Shown one piece after another: positions 1 to 7,517 of a stretch of DNA of 27,177 nucleotides (its first letter is position 1; each line of letters opens with the position of its first letter). The notes under the pieces are model-generated. The model was not told the origin of the DNA. It worked only from the letters and a program-made list of their open reading frames with translations, and searched no databases. This DNA is from Arenicellales bacterium (GTDB lineage: Bacteria; Pseudomonadota; Gammaproteobacteria; Arenicellales; UBA868), in NCBI GenBank assembly GCA_028825345.1, contig JAPKAJ010000003.1, positions 1 through 27,177 on the forward strand, in the 5' to 3' direction. Position numbers and translations under genes: made by a program.

Positions 1-599
1 AAACGGCAGATCTAACCGATAGTACTGCTGTGAATATGCTAGTGGAACAAATCGAGAATACGCTCGGGCCAGTAGATATTGTGATTAACAATGCGGGCAT
101 GGTCCAGATGGGTCGAGACGAGCCGAGTTCACCACTGCATCAAGTAAGCGATGAAAAGTGGCATTACGGTATCGATATTAATCTGACAAGTGCGTTTCTG
201 GTTACCCGGGCGGTCCTTCCTGGAATGATGCAGCGCAAATATGGCCGAGTCGTTCATGTGTCTTCCGTAACCGGCCCGGTGGTGGGTATCGCAGGAAGCG
301 CGGTTTATGGGACAGCCAAAGCCGGCATGCTCGGCATGGCGCGCTCTTTGGCTATTGAGGCAGGCCCAAGCAATATAACAATCAACTGTGTTGGGCCCGG
401 ATGGATTAAGACGGCGTCGAGCGGCGAAGAAGAGATTGTGGCGGGTGCATTTACACCAATCGGCCGGCCGGGCACTCCCGAGGAGGTCGGCCATGTTGCG
501 GTATTTTTGGCAAGTGAAGAGGCCAGCTATATCACCGGTCAGCTGATCGTGGTGGATGGAGGTAACACCATCCAGGAGTATAAAGTCGCCTTACCCTGA
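1..599 (+). CDS. SDR family oxidoreductase (FabG-like), 5' end missing
   Basis: This is the C-terminal three quarters of a short-chain dehydrogenase/reductase. The reading frame is open from base 3 with no start in family position, so the N-terminal Rossmann glycine motif lies upstream of the window. Visible are the NNAG motif, a catalytic Ser in VHVSSVTG, the YGTAK (YxxxK) active site, the NCVGPGW segment after it and a C-terminal ITGQLIVVDGG motif. Together these match the classical FabG-like subfamily that reduces 3-oxoacyl groups or oxidises secondary alcohols with NAD(P)H. The substrate cannot be told from sequence; 3-oxoacyl-ACP reductase is only the nearest label. A hypothetical membrane protein gene follows 18 bp downstream on the same strand. 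Confidence 0.88.
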   Translation, partial: TADLTDSTAVNMLVEQIENTLGPVDIVINNAGMVQMGRDEPSSPLHQVSDEKWHYGIDINLTSAFLVTRAVLPGMMQRKYGRVVHVSSVTGPVVGIAGSAVYGTAKAGMLGMARSLAIEAGPSNITINCVGPGWIKTASSGEEEIVAGAFTPIGRPGTPEEVGHVAVFLASEEASYITGQLIVVDGGNTIQEYKVALP

Positions 600-617
600 A
601 GGCGAATTGCCCATCGT

Positions 618-1385
618 ATGTTTTTCGATCACCTGGAGCGCATCTTCAAGCTAAGCCTGCTTGGCGCGCTCACATTATTGGCCATGGCTTTTTTTCAAAA
701 AGATCGGCTGCCTGCACCGAGTTTTTTTGATCAGACGGTTCTAACGCAGCCGCTGCAAACACCAACCCAAAGTCCTTCCTTTAAGACTCAAGTAAACGCT
801 CAGACCTATACCGTAACCCCACTGTTTGACTATCAGTTGAACGGAGTTGTTGTAACCGATTACGAGAGCGGCTCCTTTGGGGATATCTATCATCACCGTC
901 GTTGGAAAGATTTTCTTAATGTGAAGGATCTGTGTGTCGTGTGGGGCGAGAATGTAAGGTCTGATGTTTTTCGCAAAATGGCGTACGACAGTGGACCCTG
1001 GACCTGCTTTATACAGGCACCCGACCGACAGACGGCTAAGCAATTCAAGGATGATCAACTGTCCAATAATCATCTGTTGACTGACGACATCGATTTGCAT
1101 CGCTTGATTATGAGTGCCGCGCCGGGAGATCAGATCATGATCAAAGGGATGTTGGCAAATTATGAGAACCAGGCGACCCGCTTTGAGCGAGGTACCAGTA
1201 CCACACGAACTGATACCGGGAATGGTGCGTGCGAGACGGTATATGTCACTGATTTTGCAATCGTAAAAAAGGCCAACAGATTCTGGCGAACCGTTTATCG
1301 GATCGCGCTGTTCCTGGCCGGTGCATCAGCGCTGTGTTTTGTTGTTACGCTTATGGTCCGACCGGCCAAGAGGCCTTATGGATAA
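618..1385 (+). CDS. hypothetical membrane-anchored protein with two terminal helices
   Basis: A 255-residue protein I do not recognise. Hydrophobic segments lie near residues 12-26 and 226-247, so the roughly 200 residues between them probably sit on one side of the inner membrane, likely the periplasm. The middle part has repeated beta-rich patterns (NGVVVTDYESGSFG, DQIMIKGMLANY) and three cysteines near residues 106, 130 and 205, which could form a disulphide if the domain is periplasmic. No catalytic motif is visible. The ATG has only a weak, distant GAAGG upstream. It follows the SDR gene by 18 bp and may be cotranscribed with it. The opposite-strand frame here looks like a shadow. Confidence 0.72.
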   Translation: MFFDHLERIFKLSLLGALTLLAMAFFQKDRLPAPSFFDQTVLTQPLQTPTQSPSFKTQVNAQTYTVTPLFDYQLNGVVVTDYESGSFGDIYHHRRWKDFLNVKDLCVVWGENVRSDVFRKMAYDSGPWTCFIQAPDRQTAKQFKDDQLSNNHLLTDDIDLHRLIMSAAPGDQIMIKGMLANYENQATRFERGTSTTRTDTGNGACETVYVTDFAIVKKANRFWRTVYRIALFLAGASALCFVVTLMVRPAKRPYG

Positions 1386-1431
1386 AAGCAGCTAGCAGTT
1401 AATGATTGGACTGGTGTAATTGGTTTTAGGG

Positions 1432-1461
1432 TAAAAAAATCCCGGGCATCAGCCCGGGATT
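1432..1461 (-). terminator. intrinsic terminator of rpoD
   Basis: A perfect 10-bp stem (AATCCCGGGC pairing with GCCCGGGATT) encloses a 4-nt loop. Read on the minus strand it is followed by a run of T residues, and it lies 19 bp beyond the rpoD stop. On the plus strand there is no adequate T tract, so it probably works mainly for rpoD. Confidence 0.88.
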
Positions 1462-1479
1462 TGTGCAGTTTTAATTGGC

Positions 1480-3276
1480 TTAGTCGAGATAGCTGCGCAG
1501 TTTTTCCGATCGAGTGGGATGGCGCATTTTGCGTAGCGCCTTGGCTTCGATCTGGCGTATGCGCTCGCGGGTTACATCGAACTGTTTGCCGACTTCTTCC
1601 AGGGTATGGTCGGTATTCAGGCCGATGCCAAAACGCATGCGGATCACCTTGGATTCGCGTTCGGTCAGGCTGTTGAGGATGGCGTCCGTTGCTCCAGTCA
1701 GGCCTGAGGTCAAGGCGGCTTGTTCGGGTGCCTCGACGTTCTTGTCCTCAATAAAGTCGCCCAAGTGTGAGTCATCGTCGTCACCGATCGGGGTTTCCAT
1801 GGAGATAGGTTCCTTGGCGATCTTGAGTACTTTTAGAATCTTGGCTTCAGGCATATCCATGCGCTCGGCAAGTTCCTCGGGCAAGGCTTCGCGACCCTCT
1901 TCTTGCAGAATTTGGCGAGAGACGCGGTTCAGCTTGTTAATGGTCTCAATCATGTGCACCGGGATACGGATGGTACGTGCCTGATCAGCAATCGAGCGGG
2001 TGATCGCCTGGCGGATCCACCAGGTGGCATAGGTCGAGAACTTGTAGCCGCGGCGATACTCAAACTTGTCCACGGCTTTCATGAGGCCGATGTTGCCTTC
2101 CTGGATCAGGTCGAGGAACTGTAATCCACGGTTGGTATATTTCTTAGCGATTGAGATAACCAGGCGCAGGTTAGCCTCGATCATCTCTTTTTTGGCGCGT
2201 CGGGCTTTTGCTTCGCCTATGGACATGCGCCGATTAACTTCCTTAATCTGTTTGATACGCAGACCCGAGATATTTTCCAGATGCTGGAGTTTGTTGCGCA
2301 GGCTTTCAAGCTCCTGAGCGTGGGCTTTGAGGATATCTTTGTCGCCTTCTTTGCCGCGCATCATGCTGCGAACCCAGAAAAGCTCGGCTTCCCGGCCAAC
2401 GAACTTTGAAATAAAAGTTTTGCGTGTAACCCGTGCCTTGCGTACACAGATTCGGGTGATGGCTCTTTCCAACCGGCGCACCTCGTCAACAATTTCGCGC
2501 ATCACCTGCGAGAGGTAGTCGATCTGGCGGGGTGCCAGGCGAATCTCCATTAGCTCAGCCGACAGTTTGTCCTGGTATTTTTCTACCTGTGAGGCGCCGA
2601 TACCGTAGCGGCTTTTGCAGCGCTCCAGTCTCTTAAACCCCTTGCGGATGCTCTCGAAACGCTCCTTGGCCTCTTCTGGATCAGGCCCTAGCGGCGCGTT
2701 GCTGGTGCCGTCCTCATTCGGCGGCGCGGGCTGAGGAATCTCCTCCTCTATTGCGTTGGGATCGATAAAGCGAACCAGCAGTTCGGTAAGTTTTATCTTT
2801 CCGGCATCTACTTCATCGGCAAGGCGGACGATTTCAGTAATTACCACGGGCGCTGAGGCAAAGGCATTCACGCTTTGGACGATACCGTCCTCAATACGTT
2901 TGGCCAGGCGTATCTCATCCTGGCGGGTCAGTAGTTCGACAGTACCCATTTCGCGCATGTACATGCGTACCGGATCGGTCGTGCGACCAAACTCGCTTTC
3001 CACCGCGGTGGTCAGTACCGCCTCGGCTTCTTCGACTACCTCCTCGTCATCGCTGTTGGCCGTTTTCAGTAGCAGGGAGTCTGCATCCGGCGCGGCATCG
3101 TAGACCTCGATGCCAAGGTCGTTGATCATGTTGACCACCGTTTCGATCTGATCGGTGTCATTCATGTCTTCCGGAAGGTGATCGTTAATCTCACGGTAGG
3201 TAAGGAAGCCTCGTTCCTTACCCTTGATGATCAGCTGTTTGAGTTCGGATTGCTGGCTTTGACTATCTGTAGACAC
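1480..3276 (-). CDS. rpoD: RNA polymerase primary sigma factor RpoD (sigma-70)
   Basis: The housekeeping sigma factor that directs core RNA polymerase to -10/-35 promoters. From the chosen GTG start it has 598 residues (613 in E. coli). Region 1.1 is recognisable at the N-terminus (GFLTYREINDHLPED), region 1.2 near residue 100 (DPVRMYMREMG), then the acidic non-conserved insertion. Regions 2.1-2.4 follow (NLRLVISIAKKYTNRGLQFL; FSTYATWWIRQAI), and the region 4.2 helix-turn-helix closes the protein (LEEVGKQFDVTRERIRQIEA). The open frame extends to a TTG at 3321, but that codon lies inside a near-perfect -10 element, and the GTG at 3276 has an AGGGGG ribosome site and the family N-terminus. It lies 80 bp after dnaG and ends at an intrinsic terminator. 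Confidence 0.97.
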   Translation of the reverse strand: MSTDSQSQQSELKQLIIKGKERGFLTYREINDHLPEDMNDTDQIETVVNMINDLGIEVYDAAPDADSLLLKTANSDDEEVVEEAEAVLTTAVESEFGRTTDPVRMYMREMGTVELLTRQDEIRLAKRIEDGIVQSVNAFASAPVVITEIVRLADEVDAGKIKLTELLVRFIDPNAIEEEIPQPAPPNEDGTSNAPLGPDPEEAKERFESIRKGFKRLERCKSRYGIGASQVEKYQDKLSAELMEIRLAPRQIDYLSQVMREIVDEVRRLERAITRICVRKARVTRKTFISKFVGREAELFWVRSMMRGKEGDKDILKAHAQELESLRNKLQHLENISGLRIKQIKEVNRRMSIGEAKARRAKKEMIEANLRLVISIAKKYTNRGLQFLDLIQEGNIGLMKAVDKFEYRRGYKFSTYATWWIRQAITRSIADQARTIRIPVHMIETINKLNRVSRQILQEEGREALPEELAERMDMPEAKILKVLKIAKEPISMETPIGDDDDSHLGDFIEDKNVEAPEQAALTSGLTGATDAILNSLTERESKVIRMRFGIGLNTDHTLEEVGKQFDVTRERIRQIEAKALRKMRHPTRSEKLRSYLD

Positions 3277-3320
3277 GAGGCCCCCTGGAAATAATGCTGA
3301 ATGAGGTAAAAAACCGATCA

Positions 3321-3329
3321 ATTATATCA
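3321..3329 (-). promoter_or_regulatory. extended -10 promoter upstream of rpoD
   Basis: On the minus strand the dnaG-rpoD spacer holds TGATATAAT, a consensus TATAAT preceded by the TGn extension. A TTGACG lies only 13 bp upstream, too close for a normal -35, so the element would work as an extended -10 promoter. Predicted transcription would begin near 3314, leaving a leader of about 38 nt before the GTG start. This lets rpoD be expressed independently of dnaG. Assigned by motif only. Confidence 0.55.
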
Positions 3330-3356
3330 TGCGGTTTTTCGTCAAACCCGCAGGTT

Positions 3357-5114
3357 TCAGTCGTCTTCTCGACTGTGACGCAATCTTGCGCGCTGACGAT
3401 AAAGGTCGGCAAGACGGCTTTTGCTGCCTTCATCGAGATCCTCCTGGGCGGCACGCGCTACCAGCTTATTGATTGATTGGGCCAGCGCCTGGTCTTCGAG
3501 CGTGACCAGAGTTTCGGCGAAAAACGGTGAGAATTGTTCCTGCTCTAGTAGATGGTCTTTACTTGCCAGTTTTTCAAGGGTGCCAGCGTCATTGGTATCC
3601 CGAAATCGCTCAATCAGCCCTGCGGTGGTCAGCTTTGGGTTAGATGCGGCAATCCCATGCAGCTGTTTCAAAAGAGCCACTCCAGGCTCTGTGGTTTGTG
3701 GGTCGAGATGCTCGGGCAGGACATGCGCTGCAGCGAGCCCTGGCCGCTGCAGCAAAAGGCTGATAGCGGTCGCCATTGGCGTCAGCCGCTGAGTCGTATT
3801 GCTTTTTGGGCGAGATTGACCCCTCGAGGCAGGAAGAGGGGTCACCCCCGATGAGCGGACCCCGGTCTGCTCGCGCAGCCGCTGGAGCATGAGTTCGCGC
3901 AACGGGCCTTCAGGGATTCTGGCCAGCAGGGGCTTGGCCAATTCCACCAGCCGCGCCTTACCGTCTATCCGCGTCAGGTCTGTTTCGCTGGCGAGCTTTT
4001 CGAACAGAAAATCGGGCAGTGGCTTGGCATTGGCACTGCGGTCACGCATGCTTTGCGCGCCCTCCTTGCGTACCAGGGAGTCCGGATCTTCACCATCGGG
4101 CAGGAAAAGAAAGCTGGCCTGCCTGCCACCGCCCAGTTCCGGTAGGGCTGTTTCGAGAGCCCGCCAGGCTGCTGCACGGCCCGCCTGGTCACCGTCAAAA
4201 CAGAAGATGATCGAGGGTGCGAGGCGAAACAACCGTTGCAGGTGAGCGGTTGTGGTTGCAGTACCCAGTGTGGCGACTACGTTGTCGATGCCGTACTGGG
4301 CCAGGGCAACTACATCCATATATCCCTCGACCACCAGCGCATGGCCTTGCTGAGCGATCGGCGAGCGGGCCCGGTGCAGGTTGTACAGTTCTGAGCCTTT
4401 ATGAAAGACCGGCGTTTCGGGTGAGTTGAGGTATTTGGGTTCGCCATCACCGATGATGCGCCCACCAAAAGCAACCACCCGGCCTTTACTGTCATGAATT
4501 GGAAAAATGACCCGGGAGCGAAAACGATCGTAGTAGCCTCCGGACTGTCGAGTCGCGACCAGGCCTGCCCGCGCCATGATCTCCAGTGCTTTGGCATCAT
4601 CGGCTGCAGTTTGAGCCAGATTATCCCAACCGGGTGGGGCGAACCCCAAATCAAAAAGCGCTGCGATCTCCCCAGTGAGTCCGCGTTTTTTCAGGTAGGC
4701 AATGACTTCGGCTGACCCTTCATGGCTGCGCAACTGTTCTTTGAAAAAACGATTTGCCTTAGATAAAGACTCGAGCAGGGCCGGCGTGACGGTATCCGGG
4801 GCACGCTCCGGGCCGGTATCAGGCATTTCCAGGCCTGCAGCCTGGGCCAACTCTTCAATCGCCTCGACAAAACTCAACCGGTCGAACTCCATCAAAAAGC
4901 CGATGGCACTGCCGTTGGCGTTGCAGCCGAAGCAGTGGTAGAACTGTTTTGTTGAACTGACTGTAAACGAGGGGGTGTTCTCATTGTGAAAAGGGCAGCA
5001 GGCCTTAAAATCTTTGCCGCCCTTTTTCAAAGGAACGCGCTGGTCTACCACCTCGACGATGTCGATGCGTGCGAGCAGTTCGTCAATAAATTCCCGGGGA
5101 ATTTTGCCGCTCAT
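3357..5114 (-). CDS. dnaG: DNA primase DnaG
   Basis: Synthesises RNA primers for leading and lagging strand replication, recruited by the DnaB helicase. Length 585 residues against 581 in E. coli. The N-terminal zinc ribbon has ligands C40, H43, C61 and C64, the same numbering as E. coli, which supports the ATG start. The central TOPRIM catalytic domain shows the glutamate in VVEGYMDVVAL and the metal-binding acidic motif FCFDGDQAGR. The C-terminal 150 residues form the divergent helicase-binding domain. A GAGAG ribosome site lies just upstream. rpoD follows 80 bp downstream on the same strand, as in the classical macromolecular synthesis operon, but the gene upstream is a plus-strand heme A synthase, so dnaG needs its own promoter. 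Confidence 0.97.
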   Translation of the reverse strand: MSGKIPREFIDELLARIDIVEVVDQRVPLKKGGKDFKACCPFHNENTPSFTVSSTKQFYHCFGCNANGSAIGFLMEFDRLSFVEAIEELAQAAGLEMPDTGPERAPDTVTPALLESLSKANRFFKEQLRSHEGSAEVIAYLKKRGLTGEIAALFDLGFAPPGWDNLAQTAADDAKALEIMARAGLVATRQSGGYYDRFRSRVIFPIHDSKGRVVAFGGRIIGDGEPKYLNSPETPVFHKGSELYNLHRARSPIAQQGHALVVEGYMDVVALAQYGIDNVVATLGTATTTAHLQRLFRLAPSIIFCFDGDQAGRAAAWRALETALPELGGGRQASFLFLPDGEDPDSLVRKEGAQSMRDRSANAKPLPDFLFEKLASETDLTRIDGKARLVELAKPLLARIPEGPLRELMLQRLREQTGVRSSGVTPLPASRGQSRPKSNTTQRLTPMATAISLLLQRPGLAAAHVLPEHLDPQTTEPGVALLKQLHGIAASNPKLTTAGLIERFRDTNDAGTLEKLASKDHLLEQEQFSPFFAETLVTLEDQALAQSINKLVARAAQEDLDEGSKSRLADLYRQRARLRHSREDD

Positions 5115-5142
5115 CGTCTCTCATACCTCATTGATCAGCAGG

Positions 5143-5151
5143 ATATTAGCA
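5143..5151 (-). promoter_or_regulatory. candidate extended -10 promoter for dnaG
   Basis: On the minus strand the sequence TGCTAATAT gives a TGn extension and a 4-of-6 match to TATAAT, 29 bp upstream of the dnaG ATG. No good -35 is visible. The placement fits a short leader, and a promoter is required here because the gene upstream is on the other strand. Motif evidence only. Confidence 0.35.
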
Positions 5152-5246
5152 TTCAGGTTTTTCCCGACCTTATTCCTTGAGCAGTAGCCTTTCACCCGGG
5201 TAGACTTCCCGGTCTGTGAGGTGAAGCGCCCAAGGTAGATTTAAAG

Positions 5247-6317
5247 ATGAGTACTATTTCAACCCAAGCCACGCCTTTGCCTGAAAGCCGACGTATCCCC
5301 CCCGACCCCGCTGTGGCGTCCTGGTTGCTGGCATGCTGCGCTCTGGTTTTCTGCATGGTGGTCCTGGGGGGCGTGACTCGCCTAACCGACTCTGGCCTAT
5401 CGATGGTGCGATGGGAGCCCGTATCCGGGATATTGCCTCCGCTCAGCCAGAGTGCCTGGGAGGATGAATTTGATCATTACCGCGAGTATCCAGAGTACCG
5501 CAAGGTCAATACTGGAATATCGCTGGCCGAGTTCAAAACCATTTTCTACTTCGAGTACGCTCACCGGGTACTGGGCCGGTCCATCGGCTTGGTGTTCGCA
5601 CTGGGGTTTTTCTATTTTCTCTGGCGCCGGCGCTTGCCGCCAGCACTGGCACCGCATCTCATCATCATGTTCGCCCTGGGAGGACTGCAGGGACTGCTCG
5701 GGTGGTACATGGTGAAAAGTGGACTGATCGACGTGCCACAGGTCAGCCAGTATCGCCTGGTGGCCCATCTTGGTGCCGCCATTTTGATCTACCTTTATAT
5801 GCTCTGGGTGGCATTTGGCCTGCTTGAGCATCGGCCAGCACCTGCGGTAGCGACTGCTATTCGCCGTGCAGTCAGGGGCTTGGGATTGCTGGCATTGATC
5901 ACAGTGTTGTCGGGTGGTTTCGTTGCTGGCCTCAAAGCCGGGCACGCCTTCAATACCTTCCCTCTGATGGCAGGTCAATGGATTCCGTCGGGTTATATCG
6001 TGCTTGATCCTGTGTGGCGCAACTTCTTTGAGAACATACCCACTGTGCAGTTCAATCATCGGCTGCTGGCGATTTCAACCTTCATTCTGGCACTCGTTTT
6101 GGCTTTTCGGATCGTTCGCGATCCGCAGTTAGAAGGTCAGCGTGGGCCGGCACTGTTGCTGGCAGGGGTCGCGACGGTGCAGGTGGCACTGGGTATCAGT
6201 ACACTGCTGATGCACGTGCCGGTAACTCTGGCGGCAGCCCATCAGGGTATGGCGCTCGGGTTACTCAGCGTCATACTGTACCTAATCTTTAAGTTGCGGC
6301 ATTCGGTTGGCCGCTGA
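5247..6317 (+). CDS. ctaA: heme A synthase, COX15/CtaA family
   Basis: An inner-membrane enzyme that oxidises the C8 methyl group of heme O to the formyl group of heme A, the cofactor of aa3-type cytochrome oxidases. The 356-residue protein has about eight hydrophobic segments. The N-terminal signature GGVTRLTDSGLSMVRWEP is typical of the proteobacterial/mitochondrial COX15 type rather than the shorter Bacillus CtaA. Four candidate heme-ligand histidines occur in helices: EYAHRVLGR, RLVAHLGAA, FNHRLLA and AAHQGMAL. It sits alone on the plus strand between dnaG and yqeY, away from any oxidase or heme O synthase gene, and ends only 16 bp from the end of convergent yqeY. Function is well supported; the location is unusual. 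Confidence 0.93.
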   Translation: MSTISTQATPLPESRRIPPDPAVASWLLACCALVFCMVVLGGVTRLTDSGLSMVRWEPVSGILPPLSQSAWEDEFDHYREYPEYRKVNTGISLAEFKTIFYFEYAHRVLGRSIGLVFALGFFYFLWRRRLPPALAPHLIIMFALGGLQGLLGWYMVKSGLIDVPQVSQYRLVAHLGAAILIYLYMLWVAFGLLEHRPAPAVATAIRRAVRGLGLLALITVLSGGFVAGLKAGHAFNTFPLMAGQWIPSGYIVLDPVWRNFFENIPTVQFNHRLLAISTFILALVLAFRIVRDPQLEGQRGPALLLAGVATVQVALGISTLLMHVPVTLAAAHQGMALGLLSVILYLIFKLRHSVGR

Positions 6318-6333
6318 GGATGGCTGAGGGGTC

Positions 6334-6783
6334 TTAGACCGAGAGTTTCTGTTTGATAGTGTTACTCACGGCGCCCATATCAGCGCGGCCCTGAACACGG
6401 GGTTTGAGCCAGCCCATGACTTTACCCATATCGCGCACGCTTTGTGCATCGGTTTCAATCAGAGCCTTATTGATCAATTCGGCAAGTTCACCTTCGGCGA
6501 GTTGTTCCGGTAGGTAGGTTTCCAGCACCGCCAGCATGACGGCTTCTTTTTGAACCAGGTCGTCTCGCGCTCCTTGCTCAAATTGGGCAATGGAATCGCG
6601 CCCTTGCTTGATCATTTTCTGGATCACTGCCAGGACTTCTTCATCGCCAAGTTCGACACGCTCATCGATTTCGCGCCGCTGAATAGCAGCGCGCAGCAGG
6701 CGAATGGCGTCAAGCCGTACGGATTCCCTGGCACGCATCGCCTCTTTCATCTCGGCGACGATGCGCTCTTTGAGCGTGGTCAC
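6334..6783 (-). CDS. yqeY: GatB/YqeY domain protein
   Basis: A 149-residue, mostly helical protein of the YqeY family, related to the C-terminal tail domain of the GatB subunit of tRNA-dependent amidotransferase. The family hallmarks are present: LKERIVAEMKEAMRARE at the N-terminus, RLDAIRLLRAAIQRREID, a central KQGRDSIAQFEQGAR, and the C-terminal MGKVMGWLKPRVQGRADM. Its biochemical role is not established; binding to tRNA or aminoacyl-tRNA enzymes is inferred from the GatB relationship. Translation appears to start at a GTG with no clear ribosome site. It lies 38 bp downstream of rpsU on the same strand, so the two are probably cotranscribed, as in other gammaproteobacteria. Confidence 0.92.
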   Translation of the reverse strand: MTTLKERIVAEMKEAMRARESVRLDAIRLLRAAIQRREIDERVELGDEEVLAVIQKMIKQGRDSIAQFEQGARDDLVQKEAVMLAVLETYLPEQLAEGELAELINKALIETDAQSVRDMGKVMGWLKPRVQGRADMGAVSNTIKQKLSV

Positions 6784-6821
6784 AAAAGCTGGGGATTAAC
6801 TAGGGCGTAGGGGAGGCGGAC

Positions 6822-7037
6822 TTAGTGAGCGCGCATCCGCGAGGGGTTCTGACGGGCCAGGCGCTTCTTTTCACGCTTTTCGGCGGCCGCGCCGTCACGT
6901 TTGCGTACGGTAGTTGGCTTCTCGTAGTGCTCGCGACTGCGTGATTCGGTAAAGACACCGGCCTTTTCGCAGGCGCGGCGGAAACGTCGTAGGGCGACGT
7001 CAAACGGCTCATCCGGCCGAACTTTCACTGAAGGCAT
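6822..7037 (-). CDS. rpsU: 30S ribosomal protein S21
   Basis: A small, strongly basic 30S subunit protein that assists mRNA-16S rRNA base pairing at initiation. The protein is 71 residues, the usual length, beginning PSVKVRPDEPFDVALRRF, with a basic C-terminal half. A longer frame runs six codons upstream, but the ATG at 7037 has the canonical MPSVKV N-terminus and a GGAGAG ribosome site six bases before it. It is the first gene of the rpsU-yqeY unit and diverges from tsaD, as in many gammaproteobacteria. In the usual arrangement dnaG and rpoD would follow, but here the series is interrupted. Confidence 0.97.
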   Translation of the reverse strand: MPSVKVRPDEPFDVALRRFRRACEKAGVFTESRSREHYEKPTTVRKRDGAAAEKREKKRLARQNPSRMRAH

Positions 7038-7070
7038 AGACTGCTCTCCGGGCAATCAAAAAGGTCGCGT

Positions 7071-7076
7071 ATTCTA
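7071..7076 (-). promoter_or_regulatory. candidate -10 element for rpsU
   Basis: On the minus strand TAGAAT (5 of 6 to TATAAT) lies 34 bp upstream of the rpsU start. At 16-18 bp further upstream there is only a weak -35-like sequence. The position suits a promoter for rpsU-yqeY, but this is a single-hexamer match. Confidence 0.3.
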
Positions 7077-7127
7077 CTCAGAAAATGCGCAAAAGTACAT
7101 GCCATGCCTTGATTTTGTGGGGGCATG

Positions 7128-7402
7128 CTAGAGGGAGAAATTTTCGTCAAAGGGTTCCTCACCTTCTACCACCGGCAAACTGAGCGCATTACTGCAGTGT
7201 CCCCAGCCACCGTTGTACAGGCGAACATCCGGGTAGCCCAGGTGTTTCAGCTGCATATACGCAAGGCTCATGCGAAAGCCGTCATGGCAGTAGGCGTAAA
7301 TGGTTTGTTCCGGCGGGACTGCGCTATATACCGTGGCCAGGGCCTCGTCATCCAGCGGACAACCTCAAGCCAGGGATAGGGGATTGGGCCATAAGCGGGG
7401 TA
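7128..7402 (-). pseudogene. rhodanese-domain sulfurtransferase remnant
   Basis: The minus strand encodes the C-terminal half of a rhodanese domain: an open stretch from 7364 down to a TAG at 7128-7130. It reads LDDEALATVYSAVPPEQTI, then the active-site loop CHDGFR (CxxGxR, Cys codon at 7287-7289), then LKHLGYPDVRLYNGGWGH, all diagnostic of thiosulfate/mercaptopyruvate sulfurtransferases. Upstream in this frame is a TGA at 7365-7367. A plausible preceding segment, YGPIPYPWLE, continues in another frame, which suggests a frameshift near 7355-7364. No start codon or N-terminal part of the domain is recognisable. This looks like a decayed gene in the rpsU-tsaD spacer. The overlapping plus-strand frame at 7125-7379 is its antisense shadow. 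Confidence 0.75.
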
Positions 7403-7446
7403 CTCCTTCGAAATGGGGCTTTGTAAAAAGATCAAGCGTAGGCCGA

Positions 7447-7452
7447 TATAAT
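7447..7452 (+). promoter_or_regulatory. candidate -10 element for tsaD
   Basis: A perfect TATAAT lies 65 bp before the tsaD start. The best upstream hexamer, TTGTAA at 7421-7426, is 20 bp away, longer than ideal. The spacer between rpsU and tsaD needs divergent promoters, so the assignment is reasonable but rests on one hexamer. Confidence 0.4.
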
Positions 7453-7517
7453 TCACATCTTCAAGCAATCGCATTTTACGCAAAATTATTCAGGCTTTGT
7501 GCCTGTGGGGTATCACA

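Noticed and set aside
5397..6059. 220-codon minus-strand ORF inside the heme A synthase gene
   Set aside because: Rich in Gln, His and Cys as expected for antisense of a membrane protein gene; no family pattern.
7125..7379. Plus-strand ORF of 84 codons in the rpsU-tsaD spacer
   Set aside because: It is antisense to the rhodanese remnant, and its protein has no recognisable pattern.
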